Of a stretch of DNA of 64,000 nucleotides, positions 8,192-16,689 are shown piece by piece. The stretch's first letter is position 1. Each line of letters opens with the position of its first letter. This DNA comes from Arthrobacter sp. B6 (GTDB lineage Bacteria; Actinomycetota; Actinomycetes; Actinomycetales; Micrococcaceae). The notes under the pieces were generated by a model. It was given only the letters and a program-made list of their open reading frames with translations, searched no databases and was not told the DNA's origin. The stretch spans positions 635,206-699,205 of the forward strand of contig NZ_KV467169.1 in the NCBI RefSeq assembly GCF_001663775.1, in the 5' to 3' direction. A program made the translations under genes and the position numbers.

Positions 8192-9598
8192 TTAGGACAA
8201 GTACTCGCGGAGCCTCTTTTCGGCAGGTTGCGGATGGAAACCGGAAGCCTTCAGCCTGCTGAGGTCCAGGAGACTGTTGAGCGGCCGTGGGGCAGCGCTT
8301 TTCCCGTTGAAATACTCGGCAGTGCTTACGCCCGTCACAGCGTCCCGTTCCGCACCGGTCAGTTCGTAGACGTCGGCAGCAATGTCTGCCCAGGTCTGAG
8401 GTTCGCCATCGTTGCTGAGATTGTACGTCCCGTAAGGGGCCGCGCTGTCAAGGAGATGGTTGATGCCCGCGGCAATGTCCTGTGTAAAGGTCAACCGCCC
8501 TGTTTGGTCGTTCACGACAGACGGTTTGATGCCACGGGCAGCCAGGGACGCCATGGTCCGCACGAAATTGTTGCCCTCACCGATGACCCAACTGGTCCGC
8601 ACGATGTAGTGCTTGGGTACAACGCTGACGACGGCGTCTCCCGCAGCTTTGCTTTGGCCGTAAACCCCCAGGGGAGACAAAGGCTCGCTTTCGTCGTGGA
8701 TGTCCTGTTCACCATCAAAGACATAGTCCGACGAAATGTGGACCAGGGTCAGATCATGTTCGACGGCGACCCGTGCCAGTTGCGCCACCGCGGTCACGTT
8801 TATGGCCCAGGCCGCTGCCCTCCCCTCCGCCGTCTCCGCCTGGTCCACAGCGGTGTATGCGGCAGCATTGATAACGGTTGAGTAGTTCTTCCAATTCTTC
8901 TGAGAGTATGCGTCGACATTGGTGAGATCGAAGTCCCCGCGGGCGGCGAACTCAACCGATGTGTCGCCGTCGTACTGCTCGCGCAGTGCCTTGCCCAACT
9001 GGCCGTCCGCGCCCAAAACGAGAATTTTTTTCGCTGGCATCGGCACCACGTCCCCAAGCCGGGGATGGGCCCTGTCCTTATCCGACAGCTCCGCCTGCTC
9101 CAGCGGAATCGGCCACGCAACCGCCGCTGTTTCGTCGGCGAGGTTCAGGAACGTGTACTGGCCCTGCGCGTCGGCTGACCAATGGTCGTTGACAAGGTAC
9201 GTGTAGGCCGTATTGTCCTCCAGCGTCTGGAAGGCGTTGCCCACCCCCCTCGGAATGAAAATGGCCTGGCTTGGATCGAGTTCGGCAGTGAAGACGGCGC
9301 CAAAGGACGCGCCTTCGCGGAGGTCCACCCAGGCGCCGAAGATCTTGCCCGTGGCTACGGAGATGAACTTGTCCCAGGGTTCTGCGTGGATTCCACGGGT
9401 CGTTCCGGCTTTTTCATTGAACGAGATGTTGTTCTGCACGGGGCGGAAATCAGGCAGCCCCAAAGCCACCATCTTTTCCCGTTGCCAGTTTTCCTTGAAC
9501 CATCCGCGGTTGTCACCGTGGACAGGCAGGTCGTACAGGACGACGCCGGGGATCGGCGTTGCGTGCGCGGTCAGCTTCTTCGAGAACTCGATGGTCAT
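8192..9598 (-). CDS. rfbCD: dTDP-4-dehydrorhamnose 3,5-epimerase / reductase fusion
   Basis: A 468-residue fusion catalysing the last two steps of dTDP-L-rhamnose synthesis. Residues 1-185 are an RmlC-like cupin (RGIHAEPWDKF with the catalytic histidine, then YTYLVND). Residues 187-468 are RmlD, with the Rossmann motif LVLGADGQLG, SSDYVFDG and the YGQSK catalytic pair. The MTIEF start at 9598 lies 5 nt after the rfbB stop; the longer frame to 9658 would run into rfbB. Internal Met187 (9040) begins the RmlD half exactly, so separate translation is possible. The family is usually two genes; fusions of this type occur in some actinobacteria. The epimerase motif differs from the common RGLHYQ form. 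Confidence 0.9.
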   Translation of the reverse strand: MTIEFSKKLTAHATPIPGVVLYDLPVHGDNRGWFKENWQREKMVALGLPDFRPVQNNISFNEKAGTTRGIHAEPWDKFISVATGKIFGAWVDLREGASFGAVFTAELDPSQAIFIPRGVGNAFQTLEDNTAYTYLVNDHWSADAQGQYTFLNLADETAAVAWPIPLEQAELSDKDRAHPRLGDVVPMPAKKILVLGADGQLGKALREQYDGDTSVEFAARGDFDLTNVDAYSQKNWKNYSTVINAAAYTAVDQAETAEGRAAAWAINVTAVAQLARVAVEHDLTLVHISSDYVFDGEQDIHDESEPLSPLGVYGQSKAAGDAVVSVVPKHYIVRTSWVIGEGNNFVRTMASLAARGIKPSVVNDQTGRLTFTQDIAAGINHLLDSAAPYGTYNLSNDGEPQTWADIAADVYELTGAERDAVTGVSTAEYFNGKSAAPRPLNSLLDLSRLKASGFHPQPAEKRLREYLS

Positions 9599-9603
9599 CG
9601 TTT

Positions 9604-10602
9604 TTACTGGCCCTGTTCTTTGTATTTGGCCTCGGTCTGGGCCTTCTGCGGCCGCCACCAGTCCTCGTTGTCCCGGTACCAGGCGATGGTGTCCTCGATG
9701 CCGGCGTCGAAGTTGGAGAACTGCGGCTGCCAGCCGAGTTCGTCGCGGAGCTTCGTGGAGTCGATGGCGTACCGCAGGTCGTGGCCGGGCCGGTCCACGA
9801 CGTGGTCGTAGGCGTCCGGGGCCTGGCCCATGTGCTTGAGGATGAGCTCCACGACGTCCTTGTTGTTCTTCTCCCCGTCGGCGCCGATCAGGTAAGTCTC
9901 GCCGATCCTGCCCTTGGCAATGATGGCCAGCACCGCCGAGGAATGGTCGTTCGCGTGGATCCAGTCCCGGACGTTCTCGCCCTTGCCGTACAGCTTGGGG
10001 CGGATCCCGTCGATCACGTTGGTGATCTGGCGCGGGATGAACTTCTCCACGTGCTGGTACGGGCCGTAGTTGTTCGAGCAGTTGCTGATGGTCGCCTGCA
10101 GCCCGAAGGAACGCACCCAGGCACGGACCAGCAGGTCCGAGCCGGCCTTCGTGGACGAGTACGGGCTGGACGGGTTGTACGGGGTCTGCTCCGTGAAGCG
10201 CTCCGGGTCATCGAGCTCCAAATCGCCGTACACCTCGTCGGTGGAGATGTGGTGGAAGCGCTTGTTGTGCTTCCGGGCCGCCTCAATCAGCGTGTACGTG
10301 CCGATGATGTTCGTATCCAGGAACGGCCGGGGGTCATGCAGCGAGTTGTCGTTGTGCGACTCGGCCGCGTAGTGGACCACCACATTGGTGTCAGCCACGA
10401 GCCCGTCCACCACGGAAGCGTCGGCAATATCACCCTGGACAAGCGTGAAACGGTCCTCCGGCAGCCCCTCCAGGGATGCGACGTTGCCAGCGTAGGTCAG
10501 CTTGTCCAGCACCGTGACGTGGTTGTCCGTATTCTCCAGCACGTAGTGGACAAAATTCGAACCAATAAAGCCGGCACCGCCGGTAACCAGGAATTTTTGC
10601 AT
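9604..10602 (-). CDS. rfbB: dTDP-glucose 4,6-dehydratase
   Basis: A 332-residue extended short-chain dehydrogenase that turns dTDP-glucose into dTDP-4-keto-6-deoxyglucose, the second step to dTDP-L-rhamnose. It has the NAD-binding motif TGGAGFIGS at 7-15, HYAAESHND, the catalytic STDEVYGD, and YSSTKAGSD carrying the Tyr-x-x-x-Lys pair. NNYGPYQHVEKFIP matches substrate-binding segments of the family. Length is normal. It lies directly upstream of the fused epimerase/reductase, so the three enzymatic steps after rfbA are co-expressed. A long plus-strand open frame opposite it is a shadow. Confidence 0.96.
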   Translation of the reverse strand: MQKFLVTGGAGFIGSNFVHYVLENTDNHVTVLDKLTYAGNVASLEGLPEDRFTLVQGDIADASVVDGLVADTNVVVHYAAESHNDNSLHDPRPFLDTNIIGTYTLIEAARKHNKRFHHISTDEVYGDLELDDPERFTEQTPYNPSSPYSSTKAGSDLLVRAWVRSFGLQATISNCSNNYGPYQHVEKFIPRQITNVIDGIRPKLYGKGENVRDWIHANDHSSAVLAIIAKGRIGETYLIGADGEKNNKDVVELILKHMGQAPDAYDHVVDRPGHDLRYAIDSTKLRDELGWQPQFSNFDAGIEDTIAWYRDNEDWWRPQKAQTEAKYKEQGQ

Positions 10603-10627
10603 GTTCCCAGCCTACCGAATGCGGGCA

Positions 10628-11389
10628 TCAAGCCTTGGCGAGATTGCGCTTTCGGACAGCGGCCACAGCCATAAGGCGAAGTAACATGACACGCGCGGTG
10701 AAGATTTTCGGCAGGGAACGGAATCCGGCCGGAGTTTGGTTTTCAGCGTGGATCCGCCGGTAAATGGTCGACTCATCAAGATGTGCGATGGATCCTGCCA
10801 CGTTGCCGCAAATGGCCAGCCAGAGGTCGTGCGATTCGCGCACATAGGCAGGTACCGGAACGAAGTAGCCCAGGGCTTCCCGCCGAAAAGCCATGCCGCA
10901 GCCGTAGTAGGCGCGGTAACCCACGAGGATGGCAGCCAGGTTGGCCAGGTGCCGTCCGGAGTCGGAGGACCGGAGCCGTGGAATCCACGGACGCGGCGCC
11001 GACCCGTGCATATCGAAGTTGCTTGCTACCACGAGGTGGGTCGAGAGTGCCTTGAGCATCAGCTCCACTCGGCCAGGAATCCAGACGTCATCCTGGTCGG
11101 ACAGGAAAATGAACTCCCCCCTGCTTAGTCCGACGGCGTGTTCGAACGTACGGACGTAGCCCTTGTTGCTGGTAGCTTTGACCAACCTGACGCGCGCATC
11201 GCCGATGCCTTCCACAACCGACGCCGTTCCGTCCGGGGAGGAATCGTCAACGACTACCACTTCGTCGTCCGGGCCGAGCTGCGCGAGGATGGACTCAAGT
11301 TGCTCCTGGACAAATGGCTCACCTTTATAAGTGGCCATGCATACACTGACGCGGATCTTCCGCCCTCCCGGCGGCGTCGAATCGTTCAT
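10628..11389 (-). CDS. GT2 family glycosyltransferase
   Basis: A GT-A fold glycosyltransferase of about 253 residues. It shows VSVCMATYKGEPFVQEQL at the N-terminus, VVVDDSSPDGT, and FLSDQDDVW carrying the metal-binding DxD-type motif, followed by YYGCGMAFRRE. Such enzymes add a sugar from a nucleotide donor, often rhamnose in this sequence class, to a lipid-linked acceptor. ATG 11389 was preferred; a GTG at 11398 would add three residues and neither has a strong ribosome site. It lies upstream of rfbB on the same strand and divergent from the flippase gene. Donor and linkage cannot be told. Confidence 0.85.
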   Translation of the reverse strand: MNDSTPPGGRKIRVSVCMATYKGEPFVQEQLESILAQLGPDDEVVVVDDSSPDGTASVVEGIGDARVRLVKATSNKGYVRTFEHAVGLSRGEFIFLSDQDDVWIPGRVELMLKALSTHLVVASNFDMHGSAPRPWIPRLRSSDSGRHLANLAAILVGYRAYYGCGMAFRREALGYFVPVPAYVRESHDLWLAICGNVAGSIAHLDESTIYRRIHAENQTPAGFRSLPKIFTARVMLLRLMAVAAVRKRNLAKA

Positions 11390-11477
11390 GATGACCACTC
11401 TAGGTGACGCGGGTCGGGGTCAAACGATCACGTATCATCGAACAGTCAAGCCCTCCAGCCCTAGGACCGAACTGCGA

Positions 11478-12716
11478 ATGAAATCAGTAGTGCTCCGGCT
11501 GGCCGGCTTCACCCTGCTTCCCCTTTTGGCCTTGGTGTTGCCGTTCCTCCTCCTCCCGGTGGTGTCGCGGGTGGTTGGTCCTCCCGGCTGGTCAAGCATT
11601 ACCGCGGGCCAGGCGGTCGGGGTTTTTGCAGCGACCATGATCCTCTGGAGCTGGAACATTTCGGGCCCTGTGGATATTGCGCGGAGTGCGGGCGAACATG
11701 ACCGGGCAGCCATCTACTCCAGGAGCATGCGTACCCGCCTCGTCATCGCGGCGGCGGTCTTCCCACTGATGACGCTCCTTGTATCAGTCATCGCCCATGA
11801 GGGCTTCCGACTCGACGCGGTAACGATGGCGTGGGCGACCGCCCTGACAGGCTTTTCTCCGGCCTGGTACGGGATCGGGGCCGGCAAACCCCGCATCCTG
11901 GCAATCTATGACACAGTCCCCCGGTTCCTGGCGGCGGTCGTGAGCGCCCCGCTGATCATCGTCACAGGTGACGTCTGGCTGTATGGAGCCGTTTCAATCG
12001 TCACCACCGGCGCGGCCCTGGCAGCCTTCCACCGGCGGTTCGGAGAGGCAGCCTCATGGATTCCCCGAAACCCCGTGAAAGTCATCCGCGAGATACTGCC
12101 AAGCACCGGCGTGGCGGCCATCAGCTTTTCCGGCAGTGCCTATGCGTCATCTCCTGTCCCGATCGCGACCGCCACGGTACCATCCGCGACGGCCACGGCA
12201 GGGTTCTCCTCCGCTGACAACATTTACAGGCTTGGACTCTTCAGCATCGTCGCCGTCGGAAACACCTTCCAAGGCTGGACGCTCGAGCCCGGCGCAGCCG
12301 ATCCTCGCCGCCGACACCTCACGGCCGTATACGCTCACCTTCTGCTCGGTGTACTTGGGGCAGCATTCCTCACTATCTTCGGTCCATGGGTATCCGGCCT
12401 GATCTTTGGTGAGGCTTTGAGGGCGGACACGATTACGTCGTTCTTCTATGGTGTTTCCTTTTTCTTCCTGTCTGCATCGACCCCGTTCATCCGCAACATC
12501 CTCATTCCCGCAGGACGCCAACGCACTGTCCTGATCTGGACAGGGCTGTCGGCCGTGTGCGGAATCGTGATGATGGTGTCGGCCGGCCTGGCGGGCAATG
12601 TCCCGGGAGTCGCCCTTGGCATGGCCGTCAGCGAGGCCATCCTCATGGCCGGCCTGCTGATGCCCGCAATGGCGCTCCTGCCCGCTCGGGCACAGCCCGC
12701 AAACGGCGAAGGGTAG
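11478..12716 (+). CDS. Wzx-like polysaccharide flippase
   Basis: A 412-residue polytopic protein of the MATE/MOP oligosaccharide flippase type, with about 12 hydrophobic segments. The N-terminus, LRLAGFTLLPLLALVLPFLLLPVVSRVVG, followed by the SWNISGP region resembles Wzx/RfbX proteins, which flip undecaprenyl-linked oligosaccharides across the membrane. ATG 11478 was chosen because the open frame upstream (to 11331) would overlap the divergent glycosyltransferase; AGGA at 11463-11466 lies 11 nt upstream. The locus also encodes an ABC exporter, so two export routes may coexist. Confidence 0.78.
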   Translation: MKSVVLRLAGFTLLPLLALVLPFLLLPVVSRVVGPPGWSSITAGQAVGVFAATMILWSWNISGPVDIARSAGEHDRAAIYSRSMRTRLVIAAAVFPLMTLLVSVIAHEGFRLDAVTMAWATALTGFSPAWYGIGAGKPRILAIYDTVPRFLAAVVSAPLIIVTGDVWLYGAVSIVTTGAALAAFHRRFGEAASWIPRNPVKVIREILPSTGVAAISFSGSAYASSPVPIATATVPSATATAGFSSADNIYRLGLFSIVAVGNTFQGWTLEPGAADPRRRHLTAVYAHLLLGVLGAAFLTIFGPWVSGLIFGEALRADTITSFFYGVSFFFLSASTPFIRNILIPAGRQRTVLIWTGLSAVCGIVMMVSAGLAGNVPGVALGMAVSEAILMAGLLMPAMALLPARAQPANGEG

Positions 12717-12726
12717 GATCTTCACC

Positions 12727-13653
12727 GTGACTGAACGAGAAAACCGGCGCGTTGCAGCCGTCATAGCTGCATTTAATCCCGACGATGACCTCCTCGGTAA
12801 TGCAACGGCCATCAGCCAGCAGGTGGACGAGCTCGTCGTCGTGGACGATGCAAGTACCTCCTCCACCGCTCCGGAAATCTTCGAGAAACTGCGGGAGCAG
12901 GGGATCCCGGTGTTCCACCAGCCCGGCAACTCAGGCATCGCCGCCGCCCTTAACCGCGGCATAGTGGAGCTGTCCGTGGCACCGGACTTCGTCCTCACCT
13001 TCGATCAGGATTCCCTGCCCGTCAAAGATTACGTTTCACGCGCGCTTACCACTTACGACCAGGCATCAAAGTCGGGCCTGAAGGTGGGTTTTGTCTGCCC
13101 CGAATCCTTCAGTGGCCATCTGGTGCCAACCCAGGGGCTTAGTAATGGCTTTCCGGAAGCATTTGATCCGATGCAGTCCGGATTCGTTATTCCGTCCTCC
13201 ACACTCGCGGCGATCGGCAACTTCGATGCCGGATTCTTCATCGACTGCGTAGACTCGGAGTTCACGGCCCGGGCGAGGGCGGCCGGTTACCACGTGTTGG
13301 TCGGCAAAGGCTGCGAAGTAGGGCACCACCTGGGCGCACGCATCCCGGCGAAGGTATGGGGAAGGCCGGTTCGTTTGCGGGGCTTCGAAGTGTCGTTCAA
13401 CTATTATTCGCCATTCAGGATGTACTACATCATGCGGAACGGCACCACGCTGGTGCGGAGGTACTGGCGCACGAGCCCCGCGTGGATACTCCGCCGCTCG
13501 GTGGAGGAGTCCAAGGCGCAGCTTCTGCGATTCTCGTTCAGCCCGGACCGGAAATACCTGGCCATCGCCGCGTGGGAGGGTTTCCTGGACTCCTGCAGGG
13601 GGAAGCAAGGCCGCATCAGCCAAGAGCTAGTCAACCGGGTTTCGGCCCGTTGA
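12727..13653 (+). CDS. GT2 glycosyltransferase, rhamnosyltransferase-like
   Basis: A 308-residue GT2 enzyme. It has VVDDASTSS, NSGIAAALNRG, the DxD-type motif TFDQDS, MQSGFVIP and FFIDCVDSEFTARARAAGY. This pattern is typical of bacterial rhamnosyltransferases, which fits the dTDP-rhamnose genes around it. The GTG start at 12727 is supported by AGGA at 12715-12718 with 8-nt spacing, overlapping the end of the flippase gene. A second protein of the same subfamily is at 15688-16629. The exact linkage is unknown. Confidence 0.85.
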   Translation: MTERENRRVAAVIAAFNPDDDLLGNATAISQQVDELVVVDDASTSSTAPEIFEKLREQGIPVFHQPGNSGIAAALNRGIVELSVAPDFVLTFDQDSLPVKDYVSRALTTYDQASKSGLKVGFVCPESFSGHLVPTQGLSNGFPEAFDPMQSGFVIPSSTLAAIGNFDAGFFIDCVDSEFTARARAAGYHVLVGKGCEVGHHLGARIPAKVWGRPVRLRGFEVSFNYYSPFRMYYIMRNGTTLVRRYWRTSPAWILRRSVEESKAQLLRFSFSPDRKYLAIAAWEGFLDSCRGKQGRISQELVNRVSAR

Positions 13654-13667
13654 TATATTGGAGACCT

Positions 13668-14426
13668 ATGAATAACGATAAGTCCACCCGGGTCCTCATC
13701 ATCATGCCCGCGTGGAACGAAGCCGAGTCTGTGGGAAATACAGTCCGCGAGGTTCTGGCCGTAGAACGACCCTATGACGTCCTCGTGGTTAACGACGGCT
13801 CCAAAGACGACACCGCCGTGCTGGCTGCCAACGCCGGAGCGACCGTTCTCAATCTGCCCTTTAATCTTGGCGTGGGCGGCGCCATGCGCGCCGGGTTCAA
13901 ATACGCGCAGCGCCGTGGCTACCGCCGGGTCATCCAAGTTGATGCGGACGGACAGCATGACCCCCGCAACATCGAAGAGGTTCTGGCAGGTTTGGAGCAT
14001 GCCGACATTTCAATTGGTGCACGCTTCGCCGACCGCGGTGATTATGCAGTGAAAGGTCCCCGCAAGTGGGCCATGCAGTTCCTCGCCCGCGTGATCTCCG
14101 GACTTGCCAAAACACGTTTGACGGACGTGACGTCGGGCTTCAGGGCCGCCAATGAGCGCGCTATCAATCAGTACCTTGACCATTACCCGGCAGAGTATCT
14201 GGGTGACACCATCGATTCCCTCGTTGTAGCCGTCCGGTCCGGCTGCACAGTAACGCAGATTCCGGTCGCGATGCGGCCTCGCCAGGGTGGAACCCCCAGC
14301 CACAACCCGCTCAAGGCTGCGATCTATCTCGGCCGCTCCGTATTCGCCCTCCTTTTTGCGCTGACACGAAAGAGATCCACCATTCAAGCCAGCAGTGTGA
14401 GCAGTCAGGAGCCGGCGGCATGCTAA
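13668..14426 (+). CDS. DPM1-like GT2 glycosyltransferase
   Basis: A 252-residue soluble GT2 enzyme resembling dolichol/polyprenyl-phosphate mannose or glucose synthases. It has IIMPAWNEAESVGNTV, VVNDGSKDDT, NLGVGGAMRAGF, the metal site QVDADGQHD and DVTSGFRAANERA. These enzymes load a sugar from a nucleotide donor onto polyprenyl phosphate for use by GT-C transferases, which fits the polytopic proteins nearby. ATG 13668 was chosen over the longer frame because GGAGA precedes it and the upstream part overlaps the previous gene. It overlaps the DUF2304 gene by 7 nt. Confidence 0.88.
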   Translation: MNNDKSTRVLIIMPAWNEAESVGNTVREVLAVERPYDVLVVNDGSKDDTAVLAANAGATVLNLPFNLGVGGAMRAGFKYAQRRGYRRVIQVDADGQHDPRNIEEVLAGLEHADISIGARFADRGDYAVKGPRKWAMQFLARVISGLAKTRLTDVTSGFRAANERAINQYLDHYPAEYLGDTIDSLVVAVRSGCTVTQIPVAMRPRQGGTPSHNPLKAAIYLGRSVFALLFALTRKRSTIQASSVSSQEPAAC

Positions 14427-14803
14427 ATGTGGCTGCGTTTATTCTTTCCCTAGCTATAGTCGGCGTGGTCTTCGAGATGCTGCGGCGGAAGAAACTCCGC
14501 GAAAAGTACGCTGCCCTCTGGCTGATTGTGGGCGTCGGGACCTTAGTGCTGGCCGCTTTTCCCCGGCTCCTGACGATCGTCACAGAGCTGGCCGGTGTGC
14601 AGCTTCCGTCCAACCTGCTTTTCATCATCAGCATCCTTCTTCTGCTTGGGGTCTGCCTGCACCTGTCGTGGGAGATTTCTGTCGTCGAGGACGAAACCAG
14701 AGCACTGGCCGAAGAGGTCGCAATCCTGCGGGCCCTTATCGAAGAGCGGCCCGCAGCAGCAGCGCACAACGGCGATCACGCAAATTCGCCCAGCTCCCAG
14801 TAA
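14420..14803 (+). CDS. DUF2304 small membrane protein
   Basis: A 127-residue protein with three hydrophobic segments at about 2-20, 30-49 and 63-82 and a charged C-terminal tail with coiled-coil character. The KYAALWLIVGVGTL segment is typical of DUF2304. These proteins almost always follow a polyprenyl-phosphate glycosyltransferase gene, as here with a 7-nt overlap. They probably act as its membrane partner, comparable to GtrA. The biochemical role is not established. Confidence 0.88.
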   Translation: MLNVAAFILSLAIVGVVFEMLRRKKLREKYAALWLIVGVGTLVLAAFPRLLTIVTELAGVQLPSNLLFIISILLLLGVCLHLSWEISVVEDETRALAEEVAILRALIEERPAAAAHNGDHANSPSSQ

Positions 14804-14816
14804 GGAAGCTCAGCGA

Positions 14817-15704
14817 ATGGCATTGGACATTTTCATTCCATACTGGGGTGACGTTGACTACATGAAAAAGGCGGTAGACAGCGTCCTCGCTCAGGACAGC
14901 GGAGACTGGCTGCTGACCGTTGTTGATGATGCCTACCCGGGCGATGAAGTGCGGCGCTACGTCGAAGCATTCGACGACCGGCGCATCACCTATATCCGCA
15001 AGGAAGTCAACCAGGGCATCACGGAGAATTTCCGGACGTGCGTTTCGCTGGCAACACAGGAAACCCTTGTCATCATGGGGTGCGATGATCTACTCCTGCC
15101 CAACTTCGTCGACGTAGTCCTGCGGGCTGCCGCCGAGCATCCAGAAGCCTGGATCATCCAACCCGGCGTCCAGGTCATAGACGAGACTGACCAACCAGCG
15201 AAACCACTGACCGACTTCGTAAAGCAGCACGTCGTTAAGCCCCAAGGTTGCGGTCCCCGAATGGTCGCCGGCGAGCCTCTGGCAGTCAGCCTCCTCCATG
15301 GTGACTGGCTCTATTGGCCCTCCCTGGCGTTCCGGCGCGAGAGGATCCGCGACTTTGACTTCCGGGATGGTTTCCCTGTCATCCAGGATCTGGCCCTGGT
15401 GATGGACATGGTTCTGGCCGGGGCAGTGCTGCTCATCGAACCTGAGGTCAGTTTTGCTTACCGACGGCACACCAGCAGTGCATCATCTGCCAAGCTCCTT
15501 GATGGATCACGCTTCGACGGCGAACGGGACTACTTCGAACTCGCATCGCGGCTTTGTGACCGGAAAGGCTGGCGCAAAGCAAGTCGAGCCGCCCGGCTCC
15601 GGCTGACATCCCGGGCGCACGCCTTGCTGTTCATACCGTTGGCGGTCCGTCACCGGCGCGTCGACACACTAAAGACTTTGGTGAGCCATGCCATCGGAAA
15701 ATAA
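14817..15704 (+). CDS. GT2 family glycosyltransferase
   Basis: A 295-residue GT2 enzyme. It starts LDIFIPYWGDVDYMKKAVDS, has VVDDAYPGDE, IRKEVNQGITENF and MGCDDLLLPNF with the metal-binding aspartates. HGDWLYWPSLAFRRE and a late FAYRRH segment place it near putative rhamnosyl- and galactosyltransferases. ATG 14817 follows AAGGAAG with about 10-nt spacing; the longer frame to 14595 lies over the DUF2304 gene. It overlaps the next gene by 17 nt, so the two are probably translated together. Donor is unknown. Confidence 0.85.
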   Translation: MALDIFIPYWGDVDYMKKAVDSVLAQDSGDWLLTVVDDAYPGDEVRRYVEAFDDRRITYIRKEVNQGITENFRTCVSLATQETLVIMGCDDLLLPNFVDVVLRAAAEHPEAWIIQPGVQVIDETDQPAKPLTDFVKQHVVKPQGCGPRMVAGEPLAVSLLHGDWLYWPSLAFRRERIRDFDFRDGFPVIQDLALVMDMVLAGAVLLIEPEVSFAYRRHTSSASSAKLLDGSRFDGERDYFELASRLCDRKGWRKASRAARLRLTSRAHALLFIPLAVRHRRVDTLKTLVSHAIGK

Positions 15705-16629
15705 AGCGCAAAGACCTCTGGAGCCGGGCACGCCAGGACGCCGTTCCGCCGTCGCCTGCGTGGTGACGGCGTTCCGCCCGTCACCCCAGCTTGTAGGCAA
15801 CGTTAAAGCGCTATTGGCGCAGGCCCGGACAGTCATCGTGGTCGACGACGGCAGCGGGCCCGGTTTTGAAAGTATCTTTTCGGATGTAGCCGCAACCGGT
15901 GCCGACCTCGTCACCTTGACTGATAACTCCGGGATCGGCGCAGCCCTGAACGCAGGGGTTCACCGGGCGCGGAAAATCAGTGGAATCACGCATGTGCTTA
16001 CGGTGGATCAGGATTCTGTGCTTCCGGCGGGTTACGTGGCGTCGCTTCTCGAGGCGGAAGCCGCTGCGCTGGCGAAAGGTATAGTTCCGGGGCTTGTCGG
16101 CCCTGCCAGGATCCACGGCAACCCCGTCATGTCCGGCGGGACCCGACACGGCATTGTGTTGGGCAAGGAGCCGATCCAGTCCGGGCTATTGGTCAGCATG
16201 GCGGCCCTGGATCGCCTCGGCGATTTCCGGGCAGAGTTGTTCATTGACCTAGTAGACACGGAGTTCTATCTCCGCGCGCTGGATGCCGGCCTTCCGACAA
16301 TTCTTGCCGACGCTGAGTTCGACCATTCGCTGGGGACCTTCGTCGAGGCCCGGATTTTCGGCCGACCGATCCCGCTGCCAGGCGGTGCCCTGAAGGTCCG
16401 GATCGCGGCCACCTGGCGCTATTACTACATTTTCAGGAACAGAATATTGGTCTCGCGCCGTTACGCTCGGCGACATCCCGTGTGGGTTGCGGCCGGCTAC
16501 TGGGCAGATTTGCGGCATCTTGCTGTCGTTACGGCGCTGGCCCCAGGACGGCTCGCCAGGCTGACGGCGGTCCTGGCCGGGCTCAACGATGGTCTCCGCG
16601 GACGTACGGGCAAAAAACCCGAAGCATGA
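15688..16629 (+). CDS. GT2 glycosyltransferase, rhamnosyltransferase-like
   Basis: A 313-residue GT2 enzyme with VVDDGSGPG, NSGIGAALNAGV, the DxD-type motif TVDQDS, PIQSGLLVS and LFIDLVDTEFYLRALDAG. It is clearly related along its length to the enzyme at 12727-13653, so the locus holds two rhamnosyltransferase-like paralogues. The first 20 residues are basic and not conserved. It overlaps the preceding gene by 17 nt and is followed 60 nt later by rfbA, the first gene of dTDP-rhamnose synthesis. Confidence 0.85.
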   Translation: MPSENKAQRPLEPGTPGRRSAVACVVTAFRPSPQLVGNVKALLAQARTVIVVDDGSGPGFESIFSDVAATGADLVTLTDNSGIGAALNAGVHRARKISGITHVLTVDQDSVLPAGYVASLLEAEAAALAKGIVPGLVGPARIHGNPVMSGGTRHGIVLGKEPIQSGLLVSMAALDRLGDFRAELFIDLVDTEFYLRALDAGLPTILADAEFDHSLGTFVEARIFGRPIPLPGGALKVRIAATWRYYYIFRNRILVSRRYARRHPVWVAAGYWADLRHLAVVTALAPGRLARLTAVLAGLNDGLRGRTGKKPEA

Positions 16630-16689
16630 CGCTCCGACAGCCGCTGTGCCGGTTTTGCTGAGTGAAGACCGTAGGGAAGGATATAGTCC

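Noticed and set aside
7009..8262. A 417-codon plus-strand frame inside the DUF2142 gene
   Set aside because: It is Arg/Gly/His-rich, has no motifs, and runs through the terminator hairpin into the convergent gene.
9559..10674. A 371-codon plus-strand open frame rich in Val, Asp and Gly
   Set aside because: It is the mirror of the well-supported rfbB gene in GC-rich DNA; no ribosome site and no protein family features.
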